From assembly GCF_000708045.1 (NCBI RefSeq), contig NZ_ANIE01000002.1, forward strand, positions 62,001 to 126,000: a DNA stretch of 64,000 bases, in the 5' to 3' direction. Position 1 is the stretch's first letter; every line of letters starts with the position of its first letter. This DNA is from Marinobacter nitratireducens. GTDB taxonomy: Bacteria > Pseudomonadota > Gammaproteobacteria > Pseudomonadales > Oleiphilaceae. Of this stretch, positions 8,867 to 17,773 are shown one piece after another. The translations under genes and the position numbers were made by a program. The notes under the pieces were generated by a model. That model made no database searches and was not told the DNA's origin. It was given only the letters and a program-made list of their open reading frames with translations.

Positions 8867-9817
8867 ATGCGAGTTGGTCTGATCGTAGATTCGGCCTGTG
8901 ACTTACCCTATGAGTTCAGCCGCAAGCATGATCTCTTTGTGCTGCCGGTAACGGCAGTGATTGACGGCCAGACGTATATCGATAACCACGATCCCGTTAG
9001 AACTCAGGAGTTCTATCAGAGTGGCCTGCTCCAGAAGGGGCATCATGCGGAAACCCAGGCGTTCACGTCCGAACAGATCCACGACCTGTTCATGGAAGAA
9101 ATCGTCACCCAGTTTGACGTTGCCTTCTGTGAAACGGTCACCCGCAGCCGAAGCCTGATCTTCCAGAATGCAACAGAAGCGATGAACAGTGTCATGGCCA
9201 ACTATGAGAAGGCCAGGGCAGCGGCAGGGAGAGATGGTAAGTTCTCCATGCGCGTTATCGACAGCAAACAGATCTTTGCAGGGCAGGGATTGCTGGCCGC
9301 GCACACGCTCAATCTGATCAAGAAAAAACTCTCCAAGAACGCGCTTCGGCATGAAGTGGAGACTTTCTCCGACAAAATCTACACCTGTGTTATTCCTCGG
9401 GATCTTCACTACATCCGCGAGCGCGCGCGTCGTCGGGGTGACAAGAGCATTTCGGCGGTTGTCGCTTTTCTTGGCAAGGCACTTAACATTACTCCGGTTA
9501 TTTTCGGGCAGGGCGCTGAGGGGCAGCCCGCGGCAAAGACCCGGAACTTCGATATGGCGGTCGAGAAGGTTATGAACTACGCCGCAGCCCGGGTTGAAGC
9601 AGGTTTGTTAACGCCCTACGTGAGCCTGTCCTGCGGTCTTACCTGGACCGAAATAGAGGACCTTCCCGGGCTCAACAATCTCCGGGAAGCCTGTGAGAAA
9701 AATGGCGTCGAGTTGTTGCTCTCGCAGATGGGCATCACCAGCAGTATCTACATCGGCCCGGGCAGTCTATGCCTGGCATTGGCGGCCGAACCTCACAGTT
9801 TCAGTGATTTTCAGTAG
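8867..9817 (+). CDS. DegV-family fatty-acid-binding protein
   Basis: The protein opens with MRVGLIVDSACDLP, the DegV signature (VxDSxxDLP). It has LPVTAVIDGQTYID, FSMRVIDSKQIFAGQGLLA and a C-terminal GPGSLCLAL segment, as in the two-lobed DegV fold that binds a fatty acid between its lobes. I prefer ATG 8867 over 8813 because GGAGG (8854-8858) is 8 nt away and the family motif then begins at once; this gives 316 aa. In firmicutes the homologues (FakB) hand fatty acids to a kinase, but no FakA-like gene is in the window, so its role here is open. Confidence 0.85.
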   Translation: MRVGLIVDSACDLPYEFSRKHDLFVLPVTAVIDGQTYIDNHDPVRTQEFYQSGLLQKGHHAETQAFTSEQIHDLFMEEIVTQFDVAFCETVTRSRSLIFQNATEAMNSVMANYEKARAAAGRDGKFSMRVIDSKQIFAGQGLLAAHTLNLIKKKLSKNALRHEVETFSDKIYTCVIPRDLHYIRERARRRGDKSISAVVAFLGKALNITPVIFGQGAEGQPAAKTRNFDMAVEKVMNYAAARVEAGLLTPYVSLSCGLTWTEIEDLPGLNNLREACEKNGVELLLSQMGITSSIYIGPGSLCLALAAEPHSFSDFQ

Positions 9818-9832
9818 TCCCTGACCTTCTGT

Positions 9833-9857
9833 GCGGCGGGGTTATTTGCCCCGCCGC
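9833..9857 (+). terminator. GC-rich hairpin after DegV gene
   Basis: GCGGCGGGG (9833-9841) and CCCCGCCGC (9849-9857) form a perfect 9-bp stem with loop TTATTTG. It is stable, but no T-run follows, so termination may be partial. Confidence 0.5.
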
Positions 9858-9954
9858 AGCGCTTTCCGGGTATTTTTGGCAAACGGCACCGGCGTTCGAC
9901 CGTGGTAGCCTCGTACCTTGTGAGAAAGCCAACAAATAAAGGAAGCCCGAAGCC

Positions 9955-10989
9955 ATGACCCAGAGCGGTACGGATGTTGCCAACGCCCTGTTTGAACAGC
10001 ACGTTAAATACGAGATGTCAGCTCTAAAAGGGGCCAAGCTTAGGAAATTCCTGGAAAAGGAAGTCACCGAACTGTTGTCCCATGCTGAATCTGTAACCCT
10101 GAGCCGGCTGACTTCCGCGGAGCAGGTTATGGGCGTGATCCAGCGCATAGTGGTAGACATGGAGCTGGATTCGGGAATCCCGGAACTTGCGGCGGAAATG
10201 GCCACGGAGGTGCTGAACGCGTCGGTTCAGGCAGACACAACGCTGGGGGAAATTATTTCCCGTGAACAGGCCACCGGCTTTCTGGAAGAGACTCTGAGCC
10301 TGCGTCAGCAGCGTGAGCGCGTCATCGCGGAGATCATGGCGCACCCGGTGTATCAGGAGCTGGTTTCCAATGTGGTCTATGCCGGGCTGGTCAATTACCT
10401 GTATGAAGACAACCTGATCACCAAGTCCGTTCCGGGTGTTGGCTCGGTGATGAAGTTTGGCAAGAAGATGGCGAACAAGGCAGTACCGGGGCTGGATGAA
10501 ACCTTCGAGCGTCGTATCAAGGCCTGGCTGTCCGACAGCCTGCCGGGGCTGATCGCAAAGAGCGAACAGTTCCTGCACCGGGCGCTCACCGAAGATGAAC
10601 TCCGGGACACGGTGATGGCTGCCTGGGTCTCCCTTGAGGACCGCACCATCGCCGAATTGCACGAAGGGCTGGGCGACATCGAATTGCAGGAATACGTGGT
10701 GCTGGGTTACGAATTCTGGCTGCAGTTCCGAAAAACGGCGTACTTTGAAGGCTGTGCACGATCCGTGGTGGAGCACTTGTTCGTCAAATACGGTGATCGC
10801 CCCATTGTTGACCTGCTAAACGACGTTGGCGTGACCCGGGATGTGATCATGGCCGAGATTGATGCCTACGTGCTTCCGGTTATAGACGTGTTGCGGGAAG
10901 AGGGCTATGTTGAGGCTCTCGTCCGTCGCAGGCTGTCCGGGTTCTACAAGTCTGCCGCGGCCCGTAAGATTCTTGAACCGGAGGGGTAG
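9955..10989 (+). CDS. Conserved-looking hypothetical protein, 344 aa
   Basis: No domain recognised. The protein is mostly helical with charged amphipathic stretches (QHVKYEMSALKGAKLRKFL, ISREQATGFLEETLSLRQQ). A central glycine-rich segment (SVPGVGSVMKFGKKMANKAV) could be a membrane-apposed hairpin, and no signal peptide is seen. Start ATG 9955 follows AAAGGAAG. Codon use matches the neighbours. It lies between the DegV gene and a LysE exporter; a hairpin before the next gene suggests that the two have distinct translation control. Function unknown. Confidence 0.7.
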   Translation: MTQSGTDVANALFEQHVKYEMSALKGAKLRKFLEKEVTELLSHAESVTLSRLTSAEQVMGVIQRIVVDMELDSGIPELAAEMATEVLNASVQADTTLGEIISREQATGFLEETLSLRQQRERVIAEIMAHPVYQELVSNVVYAGLVNYLYEDNLITKSVPGVGSVMKFGKKMANKAVPGLDETFERRIKAWLSDSLPGLIAKSEQFLHRALTEDELRDTVMAAWVSLEDRTIAELHEGLGDIELQEYVVLGYEFWLQFRKTAYFEGCARSVVEHLFVKYGDRPIVDLLNDVGVTRDVIMAEIDAYVLPVIDVLREEGYVEALVRRRLSGFYKSAAARKILEPEG

Positions 10990-10997
10990 CACTCGAT

Positions 10998-11018
10998 GCC
11001 TCCGGTAATGCCGGAGGC
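10998..11018 (+). promoter_or_regulatory. Hairpin that contains the Shine-Dalgarno of the LysE-family gene
   Basis: GCCTCCGG (10998-11005) and GCC-side complement CCGGAGGC (11011-11018) form a perfect 8-bp stem around TAATG. The second arm contains GGAGG (11013-11017), the only good ribosome-binding site for the GTG start at 11024. If folded, the site is closed, so initiation may depend on ribosomes arriving from the upstream gene (stop at 10987-10989) or on another opening factor. Confidence 0.6.
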
Positions 11019-11023
11019 TGATC

Positions 11024-11659
11024 GTGTTTACTGACTTGTTCTGGGCCTATCTGGCCGCCATTACCCTGCTGACCGTGACGCCGGGCGTCGACACGCTACT
11101 GGTGATGCGCAACACCGGGCGGGGCGGACTCGGGGATGGCTGCATTACCAGTGCCGGCATCTGCACAGGGCTGTTTATCCACGCCACGCTGTCTGCTCTT
11201 GGTATTTCTATTCTGTTGGTTGAAACGGCCTGGGCGTTCTCGGCGCTGAAATGGGCCGGTGCCATATACCTTGTCTGGCTGGGCATTTCCTCGCTTCGGC
11301 GGGCGATGGCTCAGGGCAGTGGTGGCCCTGGGGTGGAAACAACGGCGCCTGACCGGCGCCGGGTGCCGGCGATGACGGCGTTTCGGGAAGGCTTGTTATC
11401 CAACGTACTGAACCCGAAAACGGCACTGTTCTACATGGCGTTGCTGCCACAGTTCATTGATCCGGCGGGGAACGCGTTCCAGCAGTCCCTGATTCTGGCG
11501 GGTGTGCATTTCCTGTTGGCGATGCTCTGGCAGTGCGGGCTGGCCTGGGTCGTCTACCGGTTTCGCGGTATTGGTGCGCATCCGCGATTGCGTAAGGCGC
11601 TGAATGCCCTGACCGGTGGTTTCTTCGTGGCGATTGGCGCCAAGCTGGCTACGGCGTGA
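11024..11659 (+). CDS. LysE/RhtB-family amino-acid exporter
   Basis: A 211-aa inner-membrane protein with about six hydrophobic helices. The N-terminal LLTVTPGVDTLLVMRNTGRGG is the LysE/RhtB signature (TPGP-like, here TPGV). GFFVAIGAKLA is the usual C-terminal end. Family members export amino acids or related small molecules; the substrate is not deducible. It starts at GTG 11024 with GGAGG 6 nt upstream, inside a hairpin stem. Upstream is the 344-aa unknown gene. A bidirectional terminator follows. Confidence 0.88.
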   Translation: MFTDLFWAYLAAITLLTVTPGVDTLLVMRNTGRGGLGDGCITSAGICTGLFIHATLSALGISILLVETAWAFSALKWAGAIYLVWLGISSLRRAMAQGSGGPGVETTAPDRRRVPAMTAFREGLLSNVLNPKTALFYMALLPQFIDPAGNAFQQSLILAGVHFLLAMLWQCGLAWVVYRFRGIGAHPRLRKALNALTGGFFVAIGAKLATA

Positions 11660-11692
11660 TTGCCGGCAAATAAAATCGTTGGTTGGCACAAT

Positions 11693-11725
11693 AAAAAAAG
11701 GGAAGCGATCTGCTTCCCTTTTTTT
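11693..11725. terminator. Bidirectional rho-independent terminator
   Basis: A-run, GGGAAGC (11700-11706), loop GATCT, GCTTCCC (11712-11718), T-run (11719-11725). It sits between the convergent LysE-family and fdxA genes and has U-tracts on both strands. Confidence 0.92.
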
Positions 11726-11741
11726 GTCGGCTGAAGGAGCC

Positions 11742-12065
11742 TTATTTTTCGAGATACTGGAGCTTGTCCGGCTTGCCGTCCCACTCTTCTGCATCTGGCA
11801 GAGGATCTTTCTTTTCGGTGATGTTCGGCCACTTGCCGGCCAGATCCGCGTTGATCTCGACAAACTGTTCCTGGCCTGCGGGCAGCTCGTCTTCCGAGAA
11901 AATTGCTTCTGCCGGGCACTCAGGCTCGCACAGGGCACAGTCGATACACTCGTCCGGATCAATTACCAGAAAGTTCGGGCCTTCGTAGAAGCAGTCTACC
12001 GGGCAGACTTCCACGCAGTCGGTGTATTTGCACTTGATGCAGTTATCAGTAACGATAAACGCCAT
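11742..12065 (-). CDS. fdxA: 7Fe ferredoxin FdxA (3Fe-4S / 4Fe-4S)
   Basis: A 107-aa soluble electron carrier. [29 protein letters not shown] holds the first cluster cysteines (family: CxxxxxxCxxxCP around a 3Fe-4S). [12 protein letters not shown] is the second, 4Fe-4S-type, motif. The C-terminal extension ([20 protein letters not shown]) is typical of Azotobacter/Pseudomonas ferredoxin I. It lies next to mutS on the same strand, an order that I recall from pseudomonads. It has its own terminator at 11693-11725. Confidence 0.95.
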   Translation of the reverse strand: MAFIVTDNCIKCKYTDCVEVCPVDCFYEGPNFLVIDPDECIDCALCEPECPAEAIFSEDELPAGQEQFVEINADLAGKWPNITEKKDPLPDAEEWDGKPDKLQYLEK

Positions 12066-12208
12066 AGTCAGATCCCTGGTCCAATGGTCAATCTCATCGG
12101 GAGCTCTAAACAGGCTCCATGGTTATGTTTTAATGCGCGATATTGTAGGGAGCGTCCCGCTACCCCGCAAGCATTGGGCCGCTATATCGATATTACCTAG
12201 GTCAAATT

Positions 12209-12232
12209 GGCCGGAAAATCCTTCTTCCGGCC
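12209..12232 (-). terminator. Likely mutS terminator
   Basis: GGCCGGAA (12209-12216) and TTCCGGCC (12225-12232) form a perfect 8-bp stem just past the mutS stop. On the minus strand it is followed by AATTTG, a weak U-tract. Confidence 0.55.
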
Positions 12233-12239
12233 CATTTCA

Positions 12240-14861
12240 TCACTTGCCCATTAACTCCCTGAGCTCGTAAAGCTGGTTCAAGGCGTCACGGGGCGTCAGG
12301 TCGTCCAGATCCAGTGACTTGAGTGCGGTCTCCACGGCACTCGGCTCCAGGCTGGCAAACATGTCTCCCTGCATGACCGGCTCAGACACCTGTTGGGCTG
12401 GCGTGTTTTGCTGGGCCGGTTGACTGCCTTGAGCAACCGGCGCTGCCGGGGAAGCGCTGCCTTCCAGGTGTGAAAGCTGGCTCTTGGCGTTGCGGATGAC
12501 GTCCTGCGGAACCCCTGCGAGCTTGGCGACCTGAAGGCCGTAGCTCTGGCTGGCGGGGCCGTCATGGACGTTGTGCAGGAAGACAATGCTGTCGTCGTGT
12601 TCGGTCGCGGTGAGGTGCACGTTCACCGCGTGGTCGAGATCATCAGCAAGCTGGGTGAGCTCAAAATAGTGGGTGGCGAACAGGGTGTAGCAGCGGATGT
12701 TCTTGGCCAGATGCTCGGCGGTTGCCCAGGCGAGAGACAGGCCATCAAAGGTGCTGGTACCCCGACCAATCTCATCCATCAGGACCAGGCTGTGTTCGGT
12801 GGCATTATGAAGGATGTTGGCGGTTTCGGTCATTTCCACCATGAAGGTGGAGCGCCCGCCTGCGATATCGTCGGAGGAGCCCATGCGGGTAAAGATCCGA
12901 TCCACCGGGCCGAGAACAGCGCGGTTGGCAGGGACGAAGCTTCCTGTGTAAGCCAATAGGGCAATCAGCGCCGCCTGGCGCATGTAGGTGGATTTACCAC
13001 CCATATTGGGACCGGTGATCACCAGCATTCGGCGCTTGGTATCCATCAACAGGTCATTGGGCACGAACGGCTCGTCCAGTAGCTGTTCGACCACAGGATG
13101 GCGGCCTTCTTCAATGTCAAAGCCCGGGGATTCGGTGAATTCTGGTGCAGAGAAGCGCAGGCTGGTGGCCCGCTCGGCGAAGTTGCTGAGCACGTCCAGT
13201 TCCGCCAGGGCCTGAGCGGCATCCTGCAAGGGCGCAAGCTGGGCTGCAACGGTTTCCAGAACCTCGTCGTACAGGCCTTTCTCGCGGGCCAGAGCCCGGC
13301 TCTTGGCGCTCAGCGCCTTGTCTTCGAACTCCTTCAATTCCGGCGTGATGAAGCGTTCGGCATTCTTCAGGGTCTGGCGACGGATGTAATCCACCGGTGC
13401 CTGATCTGACTGCGCCCGGCTGATTTCGATGTAGTAGCCGTGTACCCGGTTGTAGCCGACTTTCAGAGTACTAATGCCGGTACGCTCCCGCTCGTGGGTT
13501 TCGACGTCCAGCAGATACTGGCCCGCGTTCTCGCTGATGTTGCGCAGCTCATCCAGTTCTTCATCAAAGCCTTCGCGGATGACGCCCCCGTCCCGGATGA
13601 CGACCGGTGGATTGTCGATGATGGAACGCTCCAGAAGATCCGCGAGTTCAGGGTATTCACCAATGACGGTGGCCAGCTTGACCACATGGTGGGAGTTCAC
13701 GGGCTTCAGTGTTTCCTGCAATTCCGGCAACGCCTGGAAAGCGTCCCGAAGACGGGCGAGGTCCCGTGGTCTGGCGGAGCGAAGGGCAACACGGGCAAGC
13801 ACCCGTTCAATGTCGCCTACAGCTTTGAGCAGGTCATGCACCGGCTCGTAATGGAAGCCGTCGAGCAGGGCAGATACGGCCTGCTGGCGTTGCTGAACGG
13901 TCTCGGTATCCCGCAGGGGACGATTCAGCCAGCGCCGGAGTTCCCGGCCGCCCATGGCGGTTGCCGTTCTGTCCATCACCCAGGCCAGGGTGTACTGATG
14001 GCCGCCCATCAGGTTAGTGTCGATTTCCAGGTTGCGGCGGCTGGCGGCATCCAGAACCACCGCCTCATCCCGGCGTTCCCGGGTGAGCTTGCGGATGTGA
14101 GGCAGGGCGGTGCGCTGGGTTTCCCGGGCGTACTGGAGCAGGCAGCCCGCGGCGCAGATGGCCAGAGTCAGGTCGTCACAGCCAAAACCGGTAAGATCCC
14201 GGACCTGAAGCTGGTCGGTGATCATCCGGTGCGCGGTGTCGGCCTCGAACAGCCAGGGGCCCTGCCTGCGTACACCGGTAAATCCTTCCAGGACTTCTTC
14301 ATAGGGAAAATCTTCACTGATCAGGATCTCGGCCGGGCGCAGACGTTGCAGTTCACCCTGCAGGGCTTCCAGATTTTCCAGTTCGGACACCGCAAACCGG
14401 CCACTGGAAATGTCCAGGGATGCAAAGCCAAATTGCTCGCGCTGGTTATAGATCGCCACCAGCAGGTTGTCTCGGCGGTCTTCCAGATAGGCATCGTCGC
14501 TCAGCGTACCGGGGGTAACAATCCGCACCACTTGCCGCTCAACCGGTCCTTTGCTGGTTGCCGGATCGCCAATCTGTTCGCAGATGGCAATGGATTGACC
14601 CGCACGCACCAGCCGGGCAATGTAGCCTTCAGATGAGTGGAACGGGATCCCGGCCATGGGAATTGGGTTGCCGCCTGACTGTCCCCGGGCGGTGAGGGTA
14701 ATGTCCATCAGCTCGGCCGCTTTCTTGGCATCCTCGTAGAAAAGCTCGTAGAAATCACCCATTCGGTAGAACACCAATTCGTTCGGATGCTGCCCCTTGA
14801 TTTTCAGGTACTGCTGCATCATTGGTGTGTGCTTGGAAAGATCGGTCTGGGCTGCTGGCAT
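12240..14861 (-). CDS. mutS: DNA mismatch repair ATPase MutS
   Basis: 873 aa, close to E. coli MutS (853). The mismatch-recognition domain holds the phenylalanine wedge in [14 protein letters not shown]. Connector, lever and clamp regions follow, then the ATPase with Walker [10 protein letters not shown] (about residue 617), the [16 protein letters not shown] Walker B/signature and ATHYFEL. A proline/glutamine-rich linker precedes the C-terminal tetramerisation segment ([16 protein letters not shown]). I chose ATG 14861 ([18 protein letters not shown]): the 61 residues upstream in frame are serine-rich and unlike the family. It binds mismatches and recruits MutL. It is divergent from pncC and downstream transcription leads to fdxA. 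Confidence 0.97.
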   Translation of the reverse strand: MPAAQTDLSKHTPMMQQYLKIKGQHPNELVFYRMGDFYELFYEDAKKAAELMDITLTARGQSGGNPIPMAGIPFHSSEGYIARLVRAGQSIAICEQIGDPATSKGPVERQVVRIVTPGTLSDDAYLEDRRDNLLVAIYNQREQFGFASLDISSGRFAVSELENLEALQGELQRLRPAEILISEDFPYEEVLEGFTGVRRQGPWLFEADTAHRMITDQLQVRDLTGFGCDDLTLAICAAGCLLQYARETQRTALPHIRKLTRERRDEAVVLDAASRRNLEIDTNLMGGHQYTLAWVMDRTATAMGGRELRRWLNRPLRDTETVQQRQQAVSALLDGFHYEPVHDLLKAVGDIERVLARVALRSARPRDLARLRDAFQALPELQETLKPVNSHHVVKLATVIGEYPELADLLERSIIDNPPVVIRDGGVIREGFDEELDELRNISENAGQYLLDVETHERERTGISTLKVGYNRVHGYYIEISRAQSDQAPVDYIRRQTLKNAERFITPELKEFEDKALSAKSRALAREKGLYDEVLETVAAQLAPLQDAAQALAELDVLSNFAERATSLRFSAPEFTESPGFDIEEGRHPVVEQLLDEPFVPNDLLMDTKRRMLVITGPNMGGKSTYMRQAALIALLAYTGSFVPANRAVLGPVDRIFTRMGSSDDIAGGRSTFMVEMTETANILHNATEHSLVLMDEIGRGTSTFDGLSLAWATAEHLAKNIRCYTLFATHYFELTQLADDLDHAVNVHLTATEHDDSIVFLHNVHDGPASQSYGLQVAKLAGVPQDVIRNAKSQLSHLEGSASPAAPVAQGSQPAQQNTPAQQVSEPVMQGDMFASLEPSAVETALKSLDLDDLTPRDALNQLYELRELMGK

Positions 14862-14946
14862 GGACGGTCCGGTTTGTGTTGCGTTCGTGGGATGAAGCGG
14901 TGAATTGTAAGAAAATAATCCCTTGGATGAAATGAAGGAGAGCATG

Positions 14947-15459
14947 ATGGTGGTGTCGGATGTTGAACTGGATGAGGCGGCTTCAGCACTGGGCGAGCTA
15001 CTTGAGGCGCAGGGGCGCATGATCGTGACCGCTGAAAGCTGCACCGGCGGCTGGGTTGCGAAGGCATTGACCGATAAGGCCGGCTCCTCTGCCTACGTAA
15101 CTGGGGGACTGGTAACGTACAGCAACGAGGCCAAAAAACGTCTGCTGGGGGTGAGTGACCAGTCTCTGGTTGAGCACGGTGCGGTCAGTGAGCCGGTCGT
15201 AAGGGAAATGGTCGCCGGGGCCGTCGCGGCCACCGGGGCGGATATCGCTGTAGCCATCAGTGGTGTGGCCGGCCCCGGGGGCGGAAGCCCGGACAAGCCG
15301 GTTGGCACGGTCTGGTTCGCCTGGGGCGACGGAATCCATGGCATCGAGGCCGAGGTAAAACGCTTTGACGGAGATCGGAATGCCGTGCGCCGTCAGTCTG
15401 TTCTGTATGTATTACAGTCGGTTACCGGATTCGTCAGGGCGTTGTCAGCAGATTCTTGA
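14947..15459 (+). CDS. pncC: Nicotinamide-nucleotide amidohydrolase PncC (CinA C-terminal domain family)
   Basis: About 170 aa, the size of stand-alone Pnc[22 protein letters not shown] carries the catalytic-region Ser and conserved TAESCTGG motif. [24 protein letters not shown] and [20 protein letters not shown] follow as in the family. It deamidates NMN to NaMN in the pyridine-nucleotide salvage cycle. ATG 14947 is chosen because AGGAG (14936-14940) is 6 nt away; ATG 14944 is the alternative. It lies immediately upstream of recA, as cinA/pncC genes often do. Confidence 0.92.
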   Translation: MVVSDVELDEAASALGELLEAQGRMIVTAESCTGGWVAKALTDKAGSSAYVTGGLVTYSNEAKKRLLGVSDQSLVEHGAVSEPVVREMVAGAVAATGADIAVAISGVAGPGGGSPDKPVGTVWFAWGDGIHGIEAEVKRFDGDRNAVRRQSVLYVLQSVTGFVRALSADS

Positions 15460-15479
15460 TCCGGATCTCGCGGGAGGGG

Positions 15480-15525
15480 TTGGTCTGCACATCGGCTTAT
15501 GTTTTAATACTGTTCAAATATACAG
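15480..15525 (+). promoter_or_regulatory. recA promoter with LexA (SOS) box
   Basis: TTGGTC (15480-15485), 17-bp spacer and TTTAAT (15503-15508) form a sigma70-type promoter. CTGTTCAAATATACAG (15510-15525) matches the gammaproteobacterial SOS box CTGT-N8-ACAG exactly. It lies at the expected start of transcription, so LexA would block recA until DNA damage. Confidence 0.9.
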
Positions 15526-15621
15526 GAAAAGCCTGTAAGCACTGTACAGCATTCCTGCTTCATCATTTCGCGACCGTAGCCTGTCAGAGCTTCGGCGCCA
15601 GGCGACAGAGGGTAAAACGCA

Positions 15622-16662
15622 ATGGAAGATAACCGCAAGAAAGCGTTGAGCGCAGCACTGAGTCAGATCGAGCGTCAGTTTGGTAAGGGCGCGGTCATGA
15701 AAATGGGAGATCAGCCTCGTGAAGCCATTCCTGCGGTATCTACCGGTTCTCTGGGACTGGATGTCGCTCTGGGTATTGGCGGTTTGCCTTACGGTCGGAT
15801 TGTGGAAATCTACGGCCCGGAAAGTTCCGGTAAAACCACATTGACTCTCCAGGTGATTGCGGAAGCCCAGAAGCAGGGTAAGACCTGTGCCTTCGTGGAT
15901 GCCGAGCATGCTCTGGACCCGGTCTATGCCGAGAAGCTGGGCGTGAATGTGGACGACCTGCTGGTTTCCCAGCCGGATACCGGTGAGCAGGCCTTGGAAA
16001 TCGCTGACATGCTGGTTCGCTCCAACGCGGTCGATGTCATCATCGTCGACTCCGTGGCAGCTCTGACGCCGAAGGCGGAAATCGAGGGCGAAATGGGCGA
16101 CAGCCATGTGGGTCTGCAGGCCCGCCTGATGTCCCAGGCTCTGCGTAAGCTGACCGGCAGCGTGAAGCAGGCCAACTGCCTGATGGTGTTCATCAACCAG
16201 ATCCGTATGAAGATCGGCGTGATGTTCGGCTCGCCGGAAACCACCACTGGTGGTAACGCGCTGAAGTTCTATTCCTCGGTTCGTCTCGATATCCGCCGCA
16301 TCGGCTCTGTGAAAGACGGGGACGAGGTCGTGGGTAACGAAACCCGCGTGAAGGTGGTCAAGAACAAGGTGTCACCGCCGTTCCGTCAGGCTGAGTTCCA
16401 GATCATGTACGGCAAGGGCATCTACCACATGGCGGAAGTTCTGGACATGGGCGTTAAGGAAGGGTTTGTTGACAAATCCGGTGCCTGGTATGCCTACAAT
16501 GGTGACAAGATCGGCCAGGGCAAGGCGAATGCCTGCAAGTTCCTGGAGGAAAACATGGACATGGCCACCGAGATTGAAGCCAAGGTCCGTGAGAAGCTGA
16601 TGCCGCAGCCGACCAAGAAAGAGGCAGAAGCGCCGGCAGAAGCCAACGGAGAACTGTTGTAA
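15622..16662 (+). CDS. recA: Recombinase RecA
   Basis: A 346-aa homologous-recombination and SOS coprotease ATPase. The N-terminal polymerisation helix ([20 protein letters not shown]) is followed by Walker A GPESSGKT (65-72), Walker [15 protein letters not shown], and the loop L1/L2 regions [20 protein letters not shown] and [12 protein letters not shown]. The acidic C-terminal tail (about 20 aa) is rich in Glu. It binds ssDNA and ATP and drives strand exchange and LexA self-cleavage. A LexA box lies upstream at 15510. The gene is not followed by recX, unlike many relatives. Confidence 0.98.
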   Translation: MEDNRKKALSAALSQIERQFGKGAVMKMGDQPREAIPAVSTGSLGLDVALGIGGLPYGRIVEIYGPESSGKTTLTLQVIAEAQKQGKTCAFVDAEHALDPVYAEKLGVNVDDLLVSQPDTGEQALEIADMLVRSNAVDVIIVDSVAALTPKAEIEGEMGDSHVGLQARLMSQALRKLTGSVKQANCLMVFINQIRMKIGVMFGSPETTTGGNALKFYSSVRLDIRRIGSVKDGDEVVGNETRVKVVKNKVSPPFRQAEFQIMYGKGIYHMAEVLDMGVKEGFVDKSGAWYAYNGDKIGQGKANACKFLEENMDMATEIEAKVREKLMPQPTKKEAEAPAEANGELL

Positions 16663-16684
16663 GAATCTGAAACGGGGAGGAGGT

Positions 16685-17155
16685 ATGGCTGACAGGAAGA
16701 AATTACTTATTGTTGCTCATGCTCCTTCCCCAAACACCCTGCGACTGCGGGAAGCCGTAGAGCAGGGTGCCCTTCACGAAGACATCGAAAACGTCGACGT
16801 TGTTACCCTGGCGCCTCTTGATGCGGGCCCCGATGACGTTCTCGCCTGCGATGCCATTATCCTGGGCACCACTGAAAATCTCGGTTACATGAGTGGAGCG
16901 CTCAAGGATTTCTTCGATCGTAGCTATTACCCCTGCCTGGAAAAGACTCAGGGCCTTCCCTTCGCTTTCTACATTCGCGCCGGCCACGATGGAACCGGCA
17001 CTCGACGCGCTATAGAAAGTATCACTACCGGCTTGCGCTGGAAGTTGTCGCAGGACCCGTTGCTTTGCCGGGGCGAATACAGCGATACTTTTGAGGAGCA
17101 GTGCCAGGAGCTGGGCATGTATATGGCGGCCAGTCTGGATGCCGGGTTGATCTGA
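16685..17155 (+). CDS. Flavodoxin-fold / NAD(P)H:FMN-reductase-like protein
   Basis: A 156-aa soluble protein with the flavodoxin alpha/beta order. The N-terminal LLIVAHAPSPNTLRLREAV takes the place of the FMN phosphate-binding loop. DAIILGTTENLGYMSGALKDFFDRSY is the typical second flavin-contact segment. FYIRAGHDGTGTRRAIESI forms the third strand and loop. It could reduce quinones or flavins; the partner is unknown. GGGGAGGAGG before ATG 16685 is a very strong Shine-Dalgarno. It starts 22 bp after recA in the position where recX often stands, so it may be partly SOS-transcribed by read-through. Confidence 0.8.
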   Translation: MADRKKLLIVAHAPSPNTLRLREAVEQGALHEDIENVDVVTLAPLDAGPDDVLACDAIILGTTENLGYMSGALKDFFDRSYYPCLEKTQGLPFAFYIRAGHDGTGTRRAIESITTGLRWKLSQDPLLCRGEYSDTFEEQCQELGMYMAASLDAGLI

Positions 17156-17156
17156 G

Positions 17157-17534
17157 TTAGCCTGCGAGGCGATTGTATATGCCCTCGATGCGGGACAGAG
17201 CATTGTCCACCGCGCGGGAGTAGCGTTTTTTGTCCAGGCAATAACTGAACTGCACGCTGACCCGGTAACCTGCCTGGTAGGGGTGGCATTCCACAACCTG
17301 GGCACATACCCGGGATTCGTGAATGTATTTCCCCTCAAAATCCATGAACAGGCGAGTGCCCGTCTCCACAGGGCGAGGGCACAGTACCGCCATCCCGTAC
17401 CGGTTCATATCGAGGCAAGTGACCGTGATTGGCGGTTTGCCCCGACTAAAAAAACCGCGCTCCCGCAGTTGTACTTGAAGACACGAAGCAGGGTATCGAT
17501 CCTTGATCCTGCGATCTGCCAGATTATTCGTCAT
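17157..17534 (-). CDS. PilZ-domain protein (c-di-GMP receptor candidate)
   Basis: 125 aa starting at ATG 17534 (MTNNLADRRIKDRYPASC). The RxxxR motif (Arg9/Arg13) that grips c-di-GMP is present, and a beta-barrel like PilZ follows (ITVTCLDMNRYGMAVLC, VVECHPYQAGYRVSVQF). The second PilZ motif, normally D/NxSxxG, reads DMNRYG here, with Asn in place of Ser, so affinity may differ. Longer in-frame sequence upstream is low-complexity (QNNDNQNND) and lacks a family match, which supports the short form. It ends 2 bp from the stop of the convergent flavodoxin-like gene. Confidence 0.75.
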   Translation of the reverse strand: MTNNLADRRIKDRYPASCLQVQLRERGFFSRGKPPITVTCLDMNRYGMAVLCPRPVETGTRLFMDFEGKYIHESRVCAQVVECHPYQAGYRVSVQFSYCLDKKRYSRAVDNALSRIEGIYNRLAG

Positions 17535-17559
17535 ACGTTGGCATCCATGGCACTGCTTA

Positions 17560-17587
17560 TCGTTGTTCTGATTGTCGTTGTTCTGAT
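17560..17587. repeat. Tandem 13-bp direct repeat
   Basis: TCGTTGTTCTGAT occurs at 17560-17572 and again at 17575-17587 (15-bp period), just upstream of the PilZ start. The rest of the 239-bp gap up to the LonB-like gene shows no clear gene. Confidence 0.6.
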
Positions 17588-17773
17588 ACGGCCGCGAGTT
17601 TTCTGAAAAAAGAACGGGCCGGACACGAGAGTTTAGTTGTGGTACAGCTGTCTGAAAAATGACCGCTTGTCGTTTTGTGAGCCAGGTAACAGTTTCTAGG
17701 GTATTGGACCGGATCGGTAAATCTTCCTCGCACAGGCGACACAAGCGCTTGCAGAATCTACAATGACCGGCCA

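Noticed and set aside
13440-14636. Plus-strand ORF of 398 codons inside mutS
   Set aside because: Antisense shadow of mutS, which has every expected motif.
15533-15549. Second LexA-like CTGT...ACAG upstream of recA
   Set aside because: Spacing is N9, not N8, so it does not fit the SOS box; the box at 15510-15525 fits exactly.
17547-17606. 19-codon hydrophobic ORF (MALLIVVLIVVVLIRPRVF), like a type I toxin
   Set aside because: No Shine-Dalgarno, no adjacent antitoxin-RNA hairpin or promoter visible, and it comes from the 13-bp repeat by chance.
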